Shown: one piece after another, positions 27,220 through 37,225 of the stretch
How the letters are laid out: each line of letters starts with the position of its first letter
Numbering within the stretch: the first letter of the stretch is position 1
Assembly: GCF_003843875.1 (NCBI RefSeq)
Contig: NZ_RKRF01000007.1
Location: 372,001-436,000 of the forward strand
Reading direction: 5' to 3'
Length of the DNA: 64,000 nucleotides
Source: Aquisalibacillus elongatus
GTDB taxonomy: Bacteria; Bacillota; Bacilli; Bacillales; Alkalibacillaceae
The notes under the pieces: generated by a model
What the model was told of the DNA's origin: nothing
Database searches by the model: none
The model's input: the letters and a program-made list of their open reading frames with translations, nothing else
Program-made: the position numbers and the translations under genes

Positions 27220-28569
27220 TTGGAGAAGCAGTACTTAACCGTAACCGCTTTAACTAAATACATAAGGCGTAAGTTTGAATCAGATCAGCATTTAAAAGAT
27301 GTGTGGCTTCAAGCCGAAATATCTAATTTTAAGCATCATTCTCGAGGTCATATGTATTTTACGCTTAAGGATGAAAAAGCGAGAATTTCGGCAGTCATGT
27401 TTGCTTCATCTAACAGACACTTAAAATTCCGTCCTGAAGATGGAATGAAAGTATTAGTTCTAGGCGATATATCGGTATATGAACCACAAGGCCAGTACCA
27501 AATTTATGTTCAAAATATGCAACCAGATGGAATTGGCTCATTGTATTTAGCATATGAAGAACTAAAAAAGAAGCTTGACCAACAAGGGTTATTTCATCCA
27601 GAGCGCAAGCGGCCCATCCCTCAATTTCCAAAAAGAATTGCCATTATTACATCACCAACAGGAGCAGCTGTACGTGATATTATAACCACTTTAAAACGTC
27701 GATATCCAATGGCGCGACGGACCATTATTCCTGTATCGGTTCAAGGTGAACATGCGGCGCCTTCCATCGTAAAAGGCATTGAATATGCGAATCAATTGAA
27801 TGATTTTGACACGATTATTGTTGGTCGAGGTGGAGGTTCGATTGAAGAATTGTGGGCCTTTAATGAAGAAGAAGTTGCTCGTGCGATTACTCAGTCTAAA
27901 ACACCTGTGATTTCAGCAGTTGGTCATGAAACAGATTTTACAATCAGTGATTTTGTTGCTGATTTAAGAGCGCCAACCCCAACAGCTGCAGCAGAATTAG
28001 CAGTTCCGTCACTGATTGACTTAACTCAACAAGTACAAAACCTAAATCAAAGATTAAATCAATCCATGAAATATAAAATTGAACATATAAGAGAAAAAAT
28101 AAAGTCAATAGATCAATCTTATGCTTTTAAGTACCCAATTCAAATGACAAGGCAAAAAGAACAAGATTTAGACCGAGTTGTAAATCAATTAAACAAATCT
28201 GCTAAGCGGTTTGTTCAAGATCAGAAAACGAGATATTCAAGGTTGGGTGAGCAAATCAAAACTTATCAACCAAGACAAGTGATCCTTGAACAAACTAAAG
28301 AACTTGAATATAAAATGTCACGATTAAATCAGCAGATGACAAACATCAAAGAACAAAAAGGCCATAATTTTCAAAACCAATTAAACAAGCTTACCATTTT
28401 AAATCCATTAGAAACGATGAGAAGAGGTTACTCAATCCCTTATAAAGACAAACGAATCGTAAAATCAGTCAAACATGTCGAGCCTGGGGATGCTATTCAC
28501 TTATCATTAAGTGATGGACAATTAGATTGTCAAGTTTGGGGAATTGAAGAAAAGGAGGAGGAATTGTAG
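27220..28569 (+). CDS. xseA: Exodeoxyribonuclease VII large subunit
   Basis: 449 residues from a TTG preceded by AAAAGGGAG. An N-terminal OB fold (VWLQAEISNFKHHSRGHMYFTLKD) precedes the catalytic core with ITSPTGAAVRDI, IIVGRGGGSIEELWAFNEE and SAVGHETDFTISDFVAD. A long coiled coil covers about 275-400, ending in PLETMRRGYSI. Together with XseB it degrades single-stranded DNA. Confidence 0.97.
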   Translation: MEKQYLTVTALTKYIRRKFESDQHLKDVWLQAEISNFKHHSRGHMYFTLKDEKARISAVMFASSNRHLKFRPEDGMKVLVLGDISVYEPQGQYQIYVQNMQPDGIGSLYLAYEELKKKLDQQGLFHPERKRPIPQFPKRIAIITSPTGAAVRDIITTLKRRYPMARRTIIPVSVQGEHAAPSIVKGIEYANQLNDFDTIIVGRGGGSIEELWAFNEEEVARAITQSKTPVISAVGHETDFTISDFVADLRAPTPTAAAELAVPSLIDLTQQVQNLNQRLNQSMKYKIEHIREKIKSIDQSYAFKYPIQMTRQKEQDLDRVVNQLNKSAKRFVQDQKTRYSRLGEQIKTYQPRQVILEQTKELEYKMSRLNQQMTNIKEQKGHNFQNQLNKLTILNPLETMRRGYSIPYKDKRIVKSVKHVEPGDAIHLSLSDGQLDCQVWGIEEKEEEL

Positions 28570-28806
28570 ATGTCTAATCAAGAAGAAAAAGAGATGACTT
28601 TTGAGCAGGCTATGAATCAGCTAGAAGGTATTGTTGAGAAGTTAGAAGAAGGCGATGTTCCTTTAGAAAAAGCGATTGAGTACTACAAAGAAGGTATGAA
28701 ACTTTCGAAGGTTTGTCACGGTAAACTTCAATCGGTGGAAAATGAAATGACCGAAATTATGAAAGACCATGGTGAAACAGAACCCTATCATGTGGAGGAA
28801 GAGTAA
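28570..28806 (+). CDS. xseB: Exodeoxyribonuclease VII small subunit
   Basis: 78 residues. The family signature [32 protein letters not shown] is present. It starts immediately after the xseA stop, with a ribosome site (AAGGAGGAGG) inside xseA, so the subunits are made together. Confidence 0.96.
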   Translation: MSNQEEKEMTFEQAMNQLEGIVEKLEEGDVPLEKAIEYYKEGMKLSKVCHGKLQSVENEMTEIMKDHGETEPYHVEEE

Positions 28807-28809
28807 CCG

Positions 28810-29685
28810 GTGATTGAACAATACATTCAAAAGAAACAAAATCAAATAAATGATCAATTTGAAAAAGAATTCTCAAACTTAGATCTACCAAGTCATTTAC
28901 ACGAAGCTTTAGTATATTCAATCCAAGCTGGGGGCAAACGTCTTCGCCCTATATTAATGATGGCTTCATTCGAAGCTTTTTCTAAAGACTTAAATAAAGT
29001 CATTCATCCGGCTTTGGCATTAGAAATGATTCATACATATTCTTTAATACACGATGATCTACCTGCGATGGATGATGATGATTTTAGAAGAGGTCAAGAG
29101 ACGATTCACAAGAAGTTTGATGAAGCAACAGCAATTTTAGTGGGAGATGGTCTTTTAACCTATTCCTTTCAATTCGTTGTGAATTCAAACGCTTTAGAAG
29201 CTGAAGAGAAGATTTATACTATTCAACAATTAAGTCAATCCAGTGGCTTTAAAGGTATGATCTCAGGTCAATTCCTTGACTTACAAGCTGAAAACAAAGA
29301 AATGAATGAACAAGAGCTTCATCATATTCACTTACTAAAAACAGGAGAACTCATCAGGGCATCTATCAAGATTGGAGCTTACTTGGGTGGAGCCGCACCA
29401 CCACAAATAGAAGCCTTAGATGAATTTGGTAAATATTTAGGATTAGTATTCCAGATTCAAGATGATATCTTAGATGTCAGTGGTGAAATGGAGTTAATTG
29501 GAAAACCAGTTGGAAGTGATGAAGAAAATAATAAAAGCACATACCCTGAATTATTAGGACTCGATCAAGCTATTTCTATAAAGGAAGAATATATGGAATA
29601 TGCAAAAGAAAAATATGATGAAGCAAATATTGACGAGCCTATTTTACTGGGCCTATTAAACATTTTTGGAAATCGTAATGCTTAG
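28810..29685 (+). CDS. ispA: Farnesyl diphosphate synthase (short-chain prenyltransferase)
   Basis: 291 residues from a GTG. The first Asp-rich motif lies in IHDDLPAMDDDDFRRG and the second in FQIQDDILDVSG; GGKRLRP binds isopentenyl diphosphate. It makes farnesyl diphosphate from IPP and DMAPP in the cytoplasm. The gene ends 51 bases before the OLE RNA, with dxs further downstream. This is the usual genomic address of OLE. Confidence 0.95.
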   Translation: MIEQYIQKKQNQINDQFEKEFSNLDLPSHLHEALVYSIQAGGKRLRPILMMASFEAFSKDLNKVIHPALALEMIHTYSLIHDDLPAMDDDDFRRGQETIHKKFDEATAILVGDGLLTYSFQFVVNSNALEAEEKIYTIQQLSQSSGFKGMISGQFLDLQAENKEMNEQELHHIHLLKTGELIRASIKIGAYLGGAAPPQIEALDEFGKYLGLVFQIQDDILDVSGEMELIGKPVGSDEENNKSTYPELLGLDQAISIKEEYMEYAKEKYDEANIDEPILLGLLNIFGNRNA

Positions 29686-29695
29686 TCATCTTCAA

Positions 29696-29725
29696 TTGTT
29701 TTTATTCTCTAGCATATGATAAAAT
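29696..29725 (+). promoter_or_regulatory. Candidate promoter of the OLE RNA
   Basis: TTGTTT (29696-29701), an 18-base spacer and TAAAAT (29720-29725) would start transcription about 29732-29737, exactly at the first base of the terminal OLE helix. There is no terminator after ispA, so read-through is also possible. Confidence 0.5.
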
Positions 29726-29736
29726 AGTTAATGGAT

Positions 29737-30338
29737 TAGGGATGGTGCAGTATTCTAGTCGGTCCTCCACTTCTGAAGGCGGGCCTAAAAATCCGCCAAA
29801 GGGCATATCGATGAAGTTCCTGGTGTTGGCTTGAGGCGCCCAGCCTTGGGTCAATGCTGGGAGTTAAGGTTGCAGGGCGATCCACAATGGCATGTGGGCG
29901 TTGACCCTGCTTCCGCGGAGGCCCATTATTGTGTCCCATTAATCGCGCTTAATGGGATACGAAATGGGGTATGAACCTGTATTATAAGGGTAACCCCCTT
30001 ATGGTGCAGCGTAGCCTGCCTTGAGTGGTGTTTAGGGGATTACAATTAAAAGTGCAGATTCGGATGGCCACCGAGGACGTGCTGTTGACATTGTATGAAA
30101 TAAACACTGCAAAAGAGGCTAGGAAGTGGTCAAAGACTGTCGAGGAAAACTCCTAGACTGTTCTGTAGACGCTTAAAAGGGATTGTAGTGTGGACTGAGT
30201 GGTAATCCAGTCTAGCTGTGGTGACGCAGCTAAGTTCGGTTTAAAGGGGGAACCGCCGGTGTGGCAACACACGGTACCGAATTGGGAAAACCTACTGGAC
30301 CTAAGCCGCAATATTTACCTTTTAAGTGACCATCCCTA
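29737..30338 (+). ncRNA. ole: OLE RNA (ornate, large, extremophilic)
   Basis: About 600 bases without a credible reading frame, GC-richer and more structured than the flanks. It lies between ispA and oapA-dxs, the known place of the ~610-nt OLE RNA. The ends pair perfectly over 10 bases: TAGGGATGGT (29737-29746) with ACCATCCCTA (30329-30338). Internal hairpins include TCCCATTAA/TTAATGGGA (29934-29957, loop TCGCGC), ATAAGGG/CCCTTAT (29984-30002) and GTGTG/CACAC closed by a GCAA tetraloop (30259-30272). OLE forms a membrane-bound ribonucleoprotein with OapA, and in B. halodurans mutants are sensitive to cold, ethanol and high magnesium. Identity rests on structure, size, location and partner gene; a covariance search would settle it. 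Confidence 0.93.
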
Positions 30339-30392
30339 CCTACATATTGAAATTGTTTATTACACATATTTTGAGCTGTAACGAGGTAAATT

Positions 30393-30974
30393 ATGAATAA
30401 AAATATGATAAAAAAATCAATCCGATTTAGCATAAGTATCGCCGTTATCACGTTCGTGTTAGCGGCAATTTTTTCAATCGCTTCAAACGCAGCATTAGAT
30501 GGGACAGCTTGGTCAATTGGATTAATCATTGTTTTTATAATTGTATTTATTGGTGTTTTTTTTGATATGATGGGGATAGCTGCAACAGCAGCGTCCGAAA
30601 CTCCATTTCACTCCATGGCTTCTGAAAAAGTTAAAGGTGCCAAAGAATCCATCGTCATCGTACGGAATGCAGATCGATTTGCATCATTCTGTAACGATGT
30701 AATAGGGGATATTGCCGGAGTAATTAGTGGGGTTGCAGCAACCTTGGTTGTTATTGAGTTGAATTATGTCATCAATTTAGAACAACTGACATTAAATACT
30801 GTCTTAACGAGTGTTGTTGCAGCGCTTACCGTTGGAGGTAAAGCGATGGGAAAGACGCTAGCAATAACGAAATCCACTGATATCATCTTAATAGCAGGGA
30901 AAATCATTTACTTTGTCGAACGTAAACTACATATCAAGATTTTACCTAATATAAAAAAGAGAAAAAAGAGTTAA
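30393..30974 (+). CDS. oapA: OLE-associated membrane protein OapA
   Basis: 193 residues. About four hydrophobic segments are seen (roughly 12-34, 42-66, 103-125 and 133-152, with a fifth weak one near 160-175). The region between carries SETPFHSMASEKVKGAKESI and a DxxxD motif (Asp102-Val-Ile-Gly-Asp106), the kind of acidic pair reported as essential in OapA. The C-terminus is strongly basic (KKRKKS), suitable for RNA contact. It begins 55 bases after the OLE 3' end and precedes dxs by 29 bases. OapA anchors OLE RNA in the membrane as a 2:1 protein-RNA complex in B. halodurans. Confidence 0.92.
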   Translation: MNKNMIKKSIRFSISIAVITFVLAAIFSIASNAALDGTAWSIGLIIVFIIVFIGVFFDMMGIAATAASETPFHSMASEKVKGAKESIVIVRNADRFASFCNDVIGDIAGVISGVAATLVVIELNYVINLEQLTLNTVLTSVVAALTVGGKAMGKTLAITKSTDIILIAGKIIYFVERKLHIKILPNIKKRKKS

Positions 30975-31003
30975 ATATTAAGAATAAAGGTGAGTGATCC
31001 GTT

Positions 31004-32896
31004 GTGGATCTAAATGAGATTAAACAACCATCTGATATTAAAAATTTATCAATTGATGAATTAAAACAATTAAGTGAGGAAATTAGAAATTTTCTCATTG
31101 AACAATTATCCATTACAGGTGGCCATTTAGGACCTAATTTAGGGGTTGTAGAGCTAACATTAGCCTTGCACCAGATTTTTGATAGTCCTAAGGATAAATT
31201 AATTTGGGATGTGGGTCATCAATCTTATGTTCATAAAATGCTCACTGGTCGAACAGAGCAATTTTCAACTTTAAGACAATATAAGGGCTTATGTGGTTTT
31301 CCTAAAATGAATGAAAGTGAACACGATATTTGGGAAACTGGTCATAGCTCTACATCTCTTTCTGCTGCTATGGGAATGGCGATTGCACGTGATGTTAGAA
31401 ATGAAGATCATTCGGTCGTCCCGATTATTGGTGATGGAGCATTAACTGGCGGAATGGCACTGGAAGCTTTAAATCATATCGGTAGTGAAAAGAAGAATGT
31501 TATTGTCATTTTAAATGATAATGAAATGTCAATCGCTCCTAACGTTGGAGCTCTTCACAATATATTAGGTCGGTTAAGAAGTGGTCAGAAGTATAACTGG
31601 GTTAAAGATGAACTTGAATGGGTTCTTAAAAAGATACCAGCTGTTGGCGGACGTTTAGCAACTGTAGCAGAACGCGTAAAAGACAGCATGAAATACTTAG
31701 TCGTACCAGGTATGTTTTTTGAAGAATTAGGGTTTACTTATTATGGTCCTGTAGATGGTCACGACTATGAAGATTTATTTAATTCGATTAATTATGCTAA
31801 AAAAACAGAAGGTCCAATATTAGTGCACGTCATTACTAAAAAAGGAAAAGGTTATCATCCAGCTGAATCCGATAAAGTAGGTACTTGGCATGGCGTTGGA
31901 CCGTATAAAATTGAATCAGGTGAAAGCCTTAAGAAAGCTTCCAATGGTCCAGGTTGGAGTAAAGTTGTAAGTGATACATTAATTAAAGTGGCAGAAAAAG
32001 ATCAAGATGTCGTAGCTATAACACCTGCTATGACAGTAGGTTCAAAACTTGAAGATTTTAAGAAGAAGTTCCCTGATCGCCTTTTTGATGTTGGAATTGC
32101 AGAGCAACATGCGACAACTCTCGCTGGCGGTGTTGCAACACAAGGCTTGAAGCCATTCTTGTCCATTTATTCAACGTTTTTACAAAGGGGCTTTGACCAA
32201 GTTGTTCATGATGTAAGCCGTCAAAATTTAAACGTCGCATTTGGAATTGATCGTGCTGGATTAGTTGGAGCAGATGGTGAAACACATCAAGGTGTTTTCG
32301 ATATATCATTCTTACGCGATTTACCAAATATGACTATTATGATGCCTAAAGATGCGAACGAGTGCCAAGATATGGTCTATACAGCTTTAGAACATCAAAA
32401 TGGCCCTATAGCAGTAAGATTCCCTAGAGGAAATGCAAGTGAAGCTCCAGAGGAACGCGAGTTAAAAACTCTACCTATTGGAAAATGGGAAGTTTTAAAA
32501 GAAGGCTCAGACGCTGTTATTTTAACGTTTGGTACGATGATTGATCTATCTCTTGAAGCTGCAGAAGTATTAGAGAAGCAAGATGTATCTGTAAAAGTCG
32601 TTAACGCTCGCTTTATCAAACCGCTGGATGAGGATTTATTAAGAGAACTTTCTAATCAGAATATGCCTATGCTAACTGTTGAAGAACATGCATTAAAAGG
32701 TGGTTTTGGTAGCTCTGTACTTGAATTTTTTGAAGAAGAAAACAAACCATTCCCTTATATTCAACGAATGGGAATCCCAGATCGATTTATTGAACATGGA
32801 AGCGTTGGAGATTTATTAAATGAAATTGGACTAACAACAGATGGTATTGCTAATAAAATAAAGGACATGGTACCAACTAAAGAGAAAAGAGCTTAA
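31004..32896 (+). CDS. dxs: 1-deoxy-D-xylulose-5-phosphate synthase
   Basis: 630 residues, GTG start with AAAGGTGAG upstream. Thiamine-diphosphate blocks [15 protein letters not shown] and [13 protein letters not shown] are present, with the substrate histidine in [15 protein letters not shown] and the transketolase domain [15 protein letters not shown]. It condenses pyruvate and glyceraldehyde 3-phosphate in the first step of the MEP isoprenoid pathway, which feeds IspA upstream. Confidence 0.97.
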   Translation: MDLNEIKQPSDIKNLSIDELKQLSEEIRNFLIEQLSITGGHLGPNLGVVELTLALHQIFDSPKDKLIWDVGHQSYVHKMLTGRTEQFSTLRQYKGLCGFPKMNESEHDIWETGHSSTSLSAAMGMAIARDVRNEDHSVVPIIGDGALTGGMALEALNHIGSEKKNVIVILNDNEMSIAPNVGALHNILGRLRSGQKYNWVKDELEWVLKKIPAVGGRLATVAERVKDSMKYLVVPGMFFEELGFTYYGPVDGHDYEDLFNSINYAKKTEGPILVHVITKKGKGYHPAESDKVGTWHGVGPYKIESGESLKKASNGPGWSKVVSDTLIKVAEKDQDVVAITPAMTVGSKLEDFKKKFPDRLFDVGIAEQHATTLAGGVATQGLKPFLSIYSTFLQRGFDQVVHDVSRQNLNVAFGIDRAGLVGADGETHQGVFDISFLRDLPNMTIMMPKDANECQDMVYTALEHQNGPIAVRFPRGNASEAPEERELKTLPIGKWEVLKEGSDAVILTFGTMIDLSLEAAEVLEKQDVSVKVVNARFIKPLDEDLLRELSNQNMPMLTVEEHALKGGFGSSVLEFFEEENKPFPYIQRMGIPDRFIEHGSVGDLLNEIGLTTDGIANKIKDMVPTKEKRA

Positions 32897-32900
32897 TTTT

Positions 32901-33722
32901 ATGAAGAAAGTAAGACTAGATACATTATTAGTTGAACAAGGACACTTTGACACAAGGGAAAAAGCCAAGAGGTCTATTATGGCTGGACTGATTTATCATA
33001 AACATGAACGTTTAGATAAACCTGGTTTAAAAATTGACCCAACCGTTGAACTCCATGTAAAAGGAAAAGCGATTCCGTATGTTGGCCGTGGAGGTTTAAA
33101 GTTAGAAAAGGCATTAAACACGTTTGAAGTCAATATTTCTGGTAAAACGGTTATAGATATTGGCTCATCTACAGGTGGATTTACTGATTGCGCTCTTCAA
33201 AATGGAGCGAAAGCTGTTTATGCAATAGATGTTGGGTATAATCAATTAGATTGGAGTCTGCGGAATGATTCTCGTGTGCATGTCATGGAACGAACTAATT
33301 TTCGTTATGTCACACCGGACGATTTAAAACATGGTGCACCTAATTTTGCCATGACCGATGTCTCATTTATATCATTAAAATTAATTTTTCCTGTTTTAAA
33401 ACAGTTGTTAATGCCCGGTTCTGATGCGATCGCATTAATCAAACCTCAGTTTGAAGCAGGTAGAGAACAAGTTGGAAAAAAAGGAATTGTCCGAGATCCG
33501 AAAGTGCACATGCAGGTTATTAATGACATTGTTCAAATGTTGCATGAAGAAGGGTATAGTGTTATTAATTTAGATCATTCACCGATTACAGGTGGAGATG
33601 GAAATATTGAATTTTTAGTACATGTGAAATGGACTGATGATGCACCTGAATACCACTTAACGGAATCATTAGTTCATCATATAGTTGAAACTGCACATCA
33701 AAGGTTTCATGAAAATAAGTAA
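32901..33722 (+). CDS. yqxC: TlyA-family RNA 2'-O-methyltransferase / S4 protein
   Basis: 273 residues. An N-terminal S4 RNA-binding domain (about 4-62, RLDTLLVEQGHFDTREKAKR) precedes an FtsJ-type methyltransferase with the SAM loop DIGSSTGGFTDCAL near 89-102 and a catalytic-type ALIKPQFEAGRE. TlyA homologues methylate ribose in rRNA; 'hemolysin' in older names is misleading. It starts four bases after dxs, as in B. subtilis (yqxC). Confidence 0.94.
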   Translation: MKKVRLDTLLVEQGHFDTREKAKRSIMAGLIYHKHERLDKPGLKIDPTVELHVKGKAIPYVGRGGLKLEKALNTFEVNISGKTVIDIGSSTGGFTDCALQNGAKAVYAIDVGYNQLDWSLRNDSRVHVMERTNFRYVTPDDLKHGAPNFAMTDVSFISLKLIFPVLKQLLMPGSDAIALIKPQFEAGREQVGKKGIVRDPKVHMQVINDIVQMLHEEGYSVINLDHSPITGGDGNIEFLVHVKWTDDAPEYHLTESLVHHIVETAHQRFHENK

Positions 33723-33752
33723 GGTTATTGACATAAAGTTGGTGAATCATAC

Positions 33753-34208
33753 GTGAAAAAAGCTCAGCGATTAATGAAAATTAGAGAACTGATAACAAAT
33801 GAAATTATCGAAACACAAGATGAAATGGTGAGTCGATTTCATGAATTGGGTTATCCAGTGACACAGGCGACTATATCTAGAGATATTAAGGAATTACAAT
33901 TAGTAAAAGTTCCAACACATGATGGTTCTTATAAATATAGTTTGCCACAAGATCAACGATATGATCCGGTTCAGAAAATAAGACGTATGTTAACGGATAG
34001 CTTTGTGTCAATTGACAAAGCAGATCATTTCATTGTGTTAAAAACAATTCCGGGCAATGCTCAAGCTGTAGGAGCTCTATTAGATCAATTAGATTGGGAT
34101 GGAATAATGGGAACCATTTGTGGTGATGATACATGTTTAATTATTTGTCGTTCACCACAAAATTGTGAAGACGTATTTAACAGTTTTCATGATATGTTAA
34201 ATGAATAA
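33753..34208 (+). CDS. argR: Arginine repressor ArgR/AhrC
   Basis: 151 residues. The winged-helix domain (about 1-75) has the recognition motif [16 protein letters not shown]. The C-terminal hexamerisation domain binds arginine and has the [14 protein letters not shown] signature. It represses arginine biosynthesis and activates catabolism. Its place between yqxC and recN is conserved in Bacillus. Starts with GTG. Confidence 0.97.
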   Translation: MKKAQRLMKIRELITNEIIETQDEMVSRFHELGYPVTQATISRDIKELQLVKVPTHDGSYKYSLPQDQRYDPVQKIRRMLTDSFVSIDKADHFIVLKTIPGNAQAVGALLDQLDWDGIMGTICGDDTCLIICRSPQNCEDVFNSFHDMLNE

Positions 34209-34222
34209 AGAGGGTGTCTAAC

Positions 34223-35935
34223 GTGTTAGCTGAAATTACGATTAAAGACTTTGCAATAATCGATGAAGTAAGCCTTAGTTTTAACGATGGTTTAACTGTT
34301 TTAACAGGTGAGACAGGTGCAGGTAAATCCATCATAATCGATGCTATTCAATTATTAGCTGGTGCAAGAGCATCAGTTGAATTTGTGCGTCATGAGTCTG
34401 AGAAAGCAAATATAGAAGGTATCTTTTTTATAGATGACGCTGATCATGATGTTTATAACGTGTTAAATCACTTTGATTTACCTTACGATGATGAAGGAAG
34501 TATCGTGTTGCAACGTCAAATTACCTCAAAAGGTAAAAGTATTTGCCGTGTTAACGGAAAGCTAATCACGTTAGCTATTTTAAAAGAAATTGGACAAACA
34601 ATTATAGATATACATAGTCAGCATGAAACTCAAAGTTTAATGCAATCTGATCAACATATTGAACTCTTAGACGAATTTGATCAACAAGCTCTTGCTGAAG
34701 CAAAAGAATCTTATCTTCACATATACGAAGATTATTTAAGGCTTAAAAGACGTTTTAAGGATTTGTCTGAGAATGAACAAGAAATTGCACAGCGTATGGA
34801 TTTATTAAGATTTCAATACAATGAACTTAAAGAAGCGCAATTACAATCAAATGAAGATGAACAGCTTGAAGAGGAACGTCACCAATTATCAAATTTCGAA
34901 AAAGTATATGAAAACTTACAAACCGCTTATTATTCTTTATATGGTGAACATAAAGGCTTGGATTTTCTTAGCCATGCCATGACATCATTAGAGCAATTAG
35001 AAGATGTAAATGATACATACTCACAGCTTTCTGAACAGCTAAAAAATCATTACTATGCAATAGAAGAGATATCATTTCAACTTCGTAATGATCTGGATGA
35101 ATTGGAATTTCAACCAGAGCGTCTCAATGAAATTGAAAAAAGATTGCATGAAATTAACCGTTTAAAGAGAAAATATGGTAAAGACGTTAATGACATGCTT
35201 CATTTAATGGCAAGTATGGAAGAGGAATTAGAGCAGCTCGAGAATAAAGATACACACCTACAAGCCTTAGAAAATCAAATTGCAGATGTTGAAAAAGATG
35301 TTCTAATGGAAGCTGAACAAATACATGAACTCCGCAAACAAATAAGTGAAGATTTATCACATTCCATTCATGAAGAATTAAAGGATCTATATTTAGAAAA
35401 GTCTAAGTTTAATGTGGCTTTTAAAACATTATCTGGGGATATTAAGTATCACAATAATCACATTGCTTTGAATAAAAACGGTATGGATCATATTCAATTC
35501 ATGATTAGTACAAATCCTGGTGAACCTGAAAAACCTCTACAAAAAGTTGCATCTGGTGGAGAAATTTCAAGAATTATGTTGGCTTTGAAGAGTATTTTTT
35601 CTGAACATCAACATATGACATCCGTTATTTTTGATGAAGTGGATACAGGTGTCAGTGGTCGTGTCGCTCAAGCGATTGCACAGAAAATACACCGTATATC
35701 TAGACATTCCCAAGTGTTGTGTATAACCCATTTACCTCAAGTAGCAGCTATTGCGGACCATCACTTACTTATTGAAAAGAGCCAAGATGATCATCAAACT
35801 AAAACATTCGTCCGTAAGTTAGACCAAGATGAATCGGTTATAGAATTAAGCCGGATGATCTCTGGAACTGAAATAACAGAAACCACCAAACAACATGCAG
35901 AGGAATTAATTGAGCAAGCCAAAAGTGTTAAATAA
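34223..35935 (+). CDS. recN: DNA repair ATPase RecN
   Basis: 570 residues from the GTG at 34223 (GAGGGTG upstream); a GTG at 34214 is part of that ribosome site. SMC-like architecture: Walker A GETGAGKSIIIDAI near residue 30, coiled coil about 150-380, signature LQKVASGGEISRIMLALK near 435, and Walker B SVIFDEVDTGVSG near 470. It acts early at double-strand breaks. It ends its unit with a strong terminator. Confidence 0.97.
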   Translation: MLAEITIKDFAIIDEVSLSFNDGLTVLTGETGAGKSIIIDAIQLLAGARASVEFVRHESEKANIEGIFFIDDADHDVYNVLNHFDLPYDDEGSIVLQRQITSKGKSICRVNGKLITLAILKEIGQTIIDIHSQHETQSLMQSDQHIELLDEFDQQALAEAKESYLHIYEDYLRLKRRFKDLSENEQEIAQRMDLLRFQYNELKEAQLQSNEDEQLEEERHQLSNFEKVYENLQTAYYSLYGEHKGLDFLSHAMTSLEQLEDVNDTYSQLSEQLKNHYYAIEEISFQLRNDLDELEFQPERLNEIEKRLHEINRLKRKYGKDVNDMLHLMASMEEELEQLENKDTHLQALENQIADVEKDVLMEAEQIHELRKQISEDLSHSIHEELKDLYLEKSKFNVAFKTLSGDIKYHNNHIALNKNGMDHIQFMISTNPGEPEKPLQKVASGGEISRIMLALKSIFSEHQHMTSVIFDEVDTGVSGRVAQAIAQKIHRISRHSQVLCITHLPQVAAIADHHLLIEKSQDDHQTKTFVRKLDQDESVIELSRMISGTEITETTKQHAEELIEQAKSVK

Positions 35936-35959
35936 TGCATGTATTTTATTGATAAGATC

Positions 35960-35996
35960 TTCGCCTAATGAACGTTTAATTAGGCGATTTTTTTAT
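35960..35996 (+). terminator. Terminator after recN
   Basis: TCGCCTAAT (35961-35969) pairs with ATTAGGCGA (35979-35987), followed by seven T. Confidence 0.92.
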
Positions 35997-36119
35997 ACTG
36001 TTAAATAAAACGTAACGTAGGAAAAGTTAAACTGTATTGCATGTGTTTTAATCGTTTAAAAACACCGTGAAATGCTCAAATTAAGCTTACAGCTCAATCA
36101 AGAAATGAGGAGTGTGAAC

Positions 36120-37202
36120 ATGAAAAAGTCTCGCCCAATTTTACATCTTATTCTCCTTGTTTCGTTTTTGATTCCAATGACACATGCAGATACAGTTCTA
36201 GCCCAAACTGATTCAACAGTTAGTGAAGTGATTCCTGGTGGTCAATCGATAGGTGTTAAATTACACACATCTGGCGTCATTGTCGTCGGATTCAGTCCTG
36301 TTGAGACTGATCAAGGAAAAGTATCGTCAGCAGAAGAAGCTGGTGTTAAAGTTGGAGATATAATTCTTCAGTTAAATGGTGATAAAGTTAACAATATGAA
36401 TGATTTTGTCCAAGAGATGAAAACATTAGAGAAAAAGAAAGACCCTATTCAATTACTCATCAAACGAGAACAGCACATTTTCCCGCTATCGATTCAACCT
36501 ACTTTAGATGAAGAGGATGAAGCTTACCGATTAGGTCTTTTTATTCGAGATGCAACGGCTGGTATTGGCACACTTACGTTTTTCGACCCGAAATCTAAAA
36601 AATACGGCGCATTAGGCCATGTTATAATGGACCAACAAACCAAAAAGCCAATCGATATTTATAATGGAAAAATTGTAACCTCTGATATCACTTCCATTAA
36701 CAAAGGAAAAAATGGAAGTCCAGGTGAGAAAAAGGCCCGTTTCTCAATGGATGATGATAGCTTAGGGACCATACAACGAAACAGTGATTATGGCATTTTT
36801 GGTAAAATAAATGACGAGTCATTTATAGATCATAATCAAAAGCCTTTACCTGTCGCTAAAGCTAATGAAGTTAAAGAGGGTAAGGCTGAAATTTTAACTG
36901 TAGTAGAGGAAGAACAAGTTAAAAAGTTTGATGTAGAAATTATAAGCAGTGTTCCAAGTAAAAACCCTGAGACAAAAGGTATGGTTATTAAAGTAACTGA
37001 TCAAGAGTTATTAGATAAAACTGGTGGTATTGTACAAGGAATGAGTGGCAGCCCTATTATACAAGACGGTAAAATTGTTGGTGCTGTAACGCACGTATTT
37101 TTGAATGATCCAACAAGTGGCTATGGAGTGCATGTGGAATGGATGTTAAATGAAGCAGGATTACAGATAGAAGATAAAGAAACCTTTAAAGAAGCGAGTT
37201 AA
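36120..37202 (+). CDS. spoIVB: SpoIVB serine peptidase (S55), sporulation signalling protease
   Basis: 360 residues from the ATG at 36120, preceded by GAGGAG; the frame upstream is open but lacks a ribosome site. A membrane/signal segment (about 8-24) is followed by a PDZ domain (about 65-125, EEAGVKVGDIILQLNGDKV) and the S55 domain with His167 in GALGHVIMD and the serine near 311 in GMSGSPII. It is secreted from the forespore and triggers SpoIVFB-dependent pro-sigma-K processing. I could not settle a sigma-F/G promoter. Next gene is spo0A, as usual. Confidence 0.96.
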   Translation: MKKSRPILHLILLVSFLIPMTHADTVLAQTDSTVSEVIPGGQSIGVKLHTSGVIVVGFSPVETDQGKVSSAEEAGVKVGDIILQLNGDKVNNMNDFVQEMKTLEKKKDPIQLLIKREQHIFPLSIQPTLDEEDEAYRLGLFIRDATAGIGTLTFFDPKSKKYGALGHVIMDQQTKKPIDIYNGKIVTSDITSINKGKNGSPGEKKARFSMDDDSLGTIQRNSDYGIFGKINDESFIDHNQKPLPVAKANEVKEGKAEILTVVEEEQVKKFDVEIISSVPSKNPETKGMVIKVTDQELLDKTGGIVQGMSGSPIIQDGKIVGAVTHVFLNDPTSGYGVHVEWMLNEAGLQIEDKETFKEAS

Positions 37203-37223
37203 TAACTCGTTTCTTTTTTAATT
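37188..37223 (+). terminator. Terminator overlapping the end of spoIVB
   Basis: AAAGAAGCGAGTT and AACTCGTTTCTTT form a hairpin around the stop codon region, and a T-run follows at 37213-37220. Confidence 0.8.
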
Positions 37224-37225
37224 AA

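Noticed and set aside
29736-29939. 67-codon minus-strand frame inside OLE
   Set aside because: GC-rich structured RNA gives chance open frames; the composition (Pro, Arg, His) is unlike the neighbouring proteins.
30230-30529. 99-codon minus-strand frame across the end of OLE and start of oapA
   Set aside because: It runs antisense to the OLE RNA and to a well-supported oapA start, has no good ribosome site, and its protein resembles nothing.
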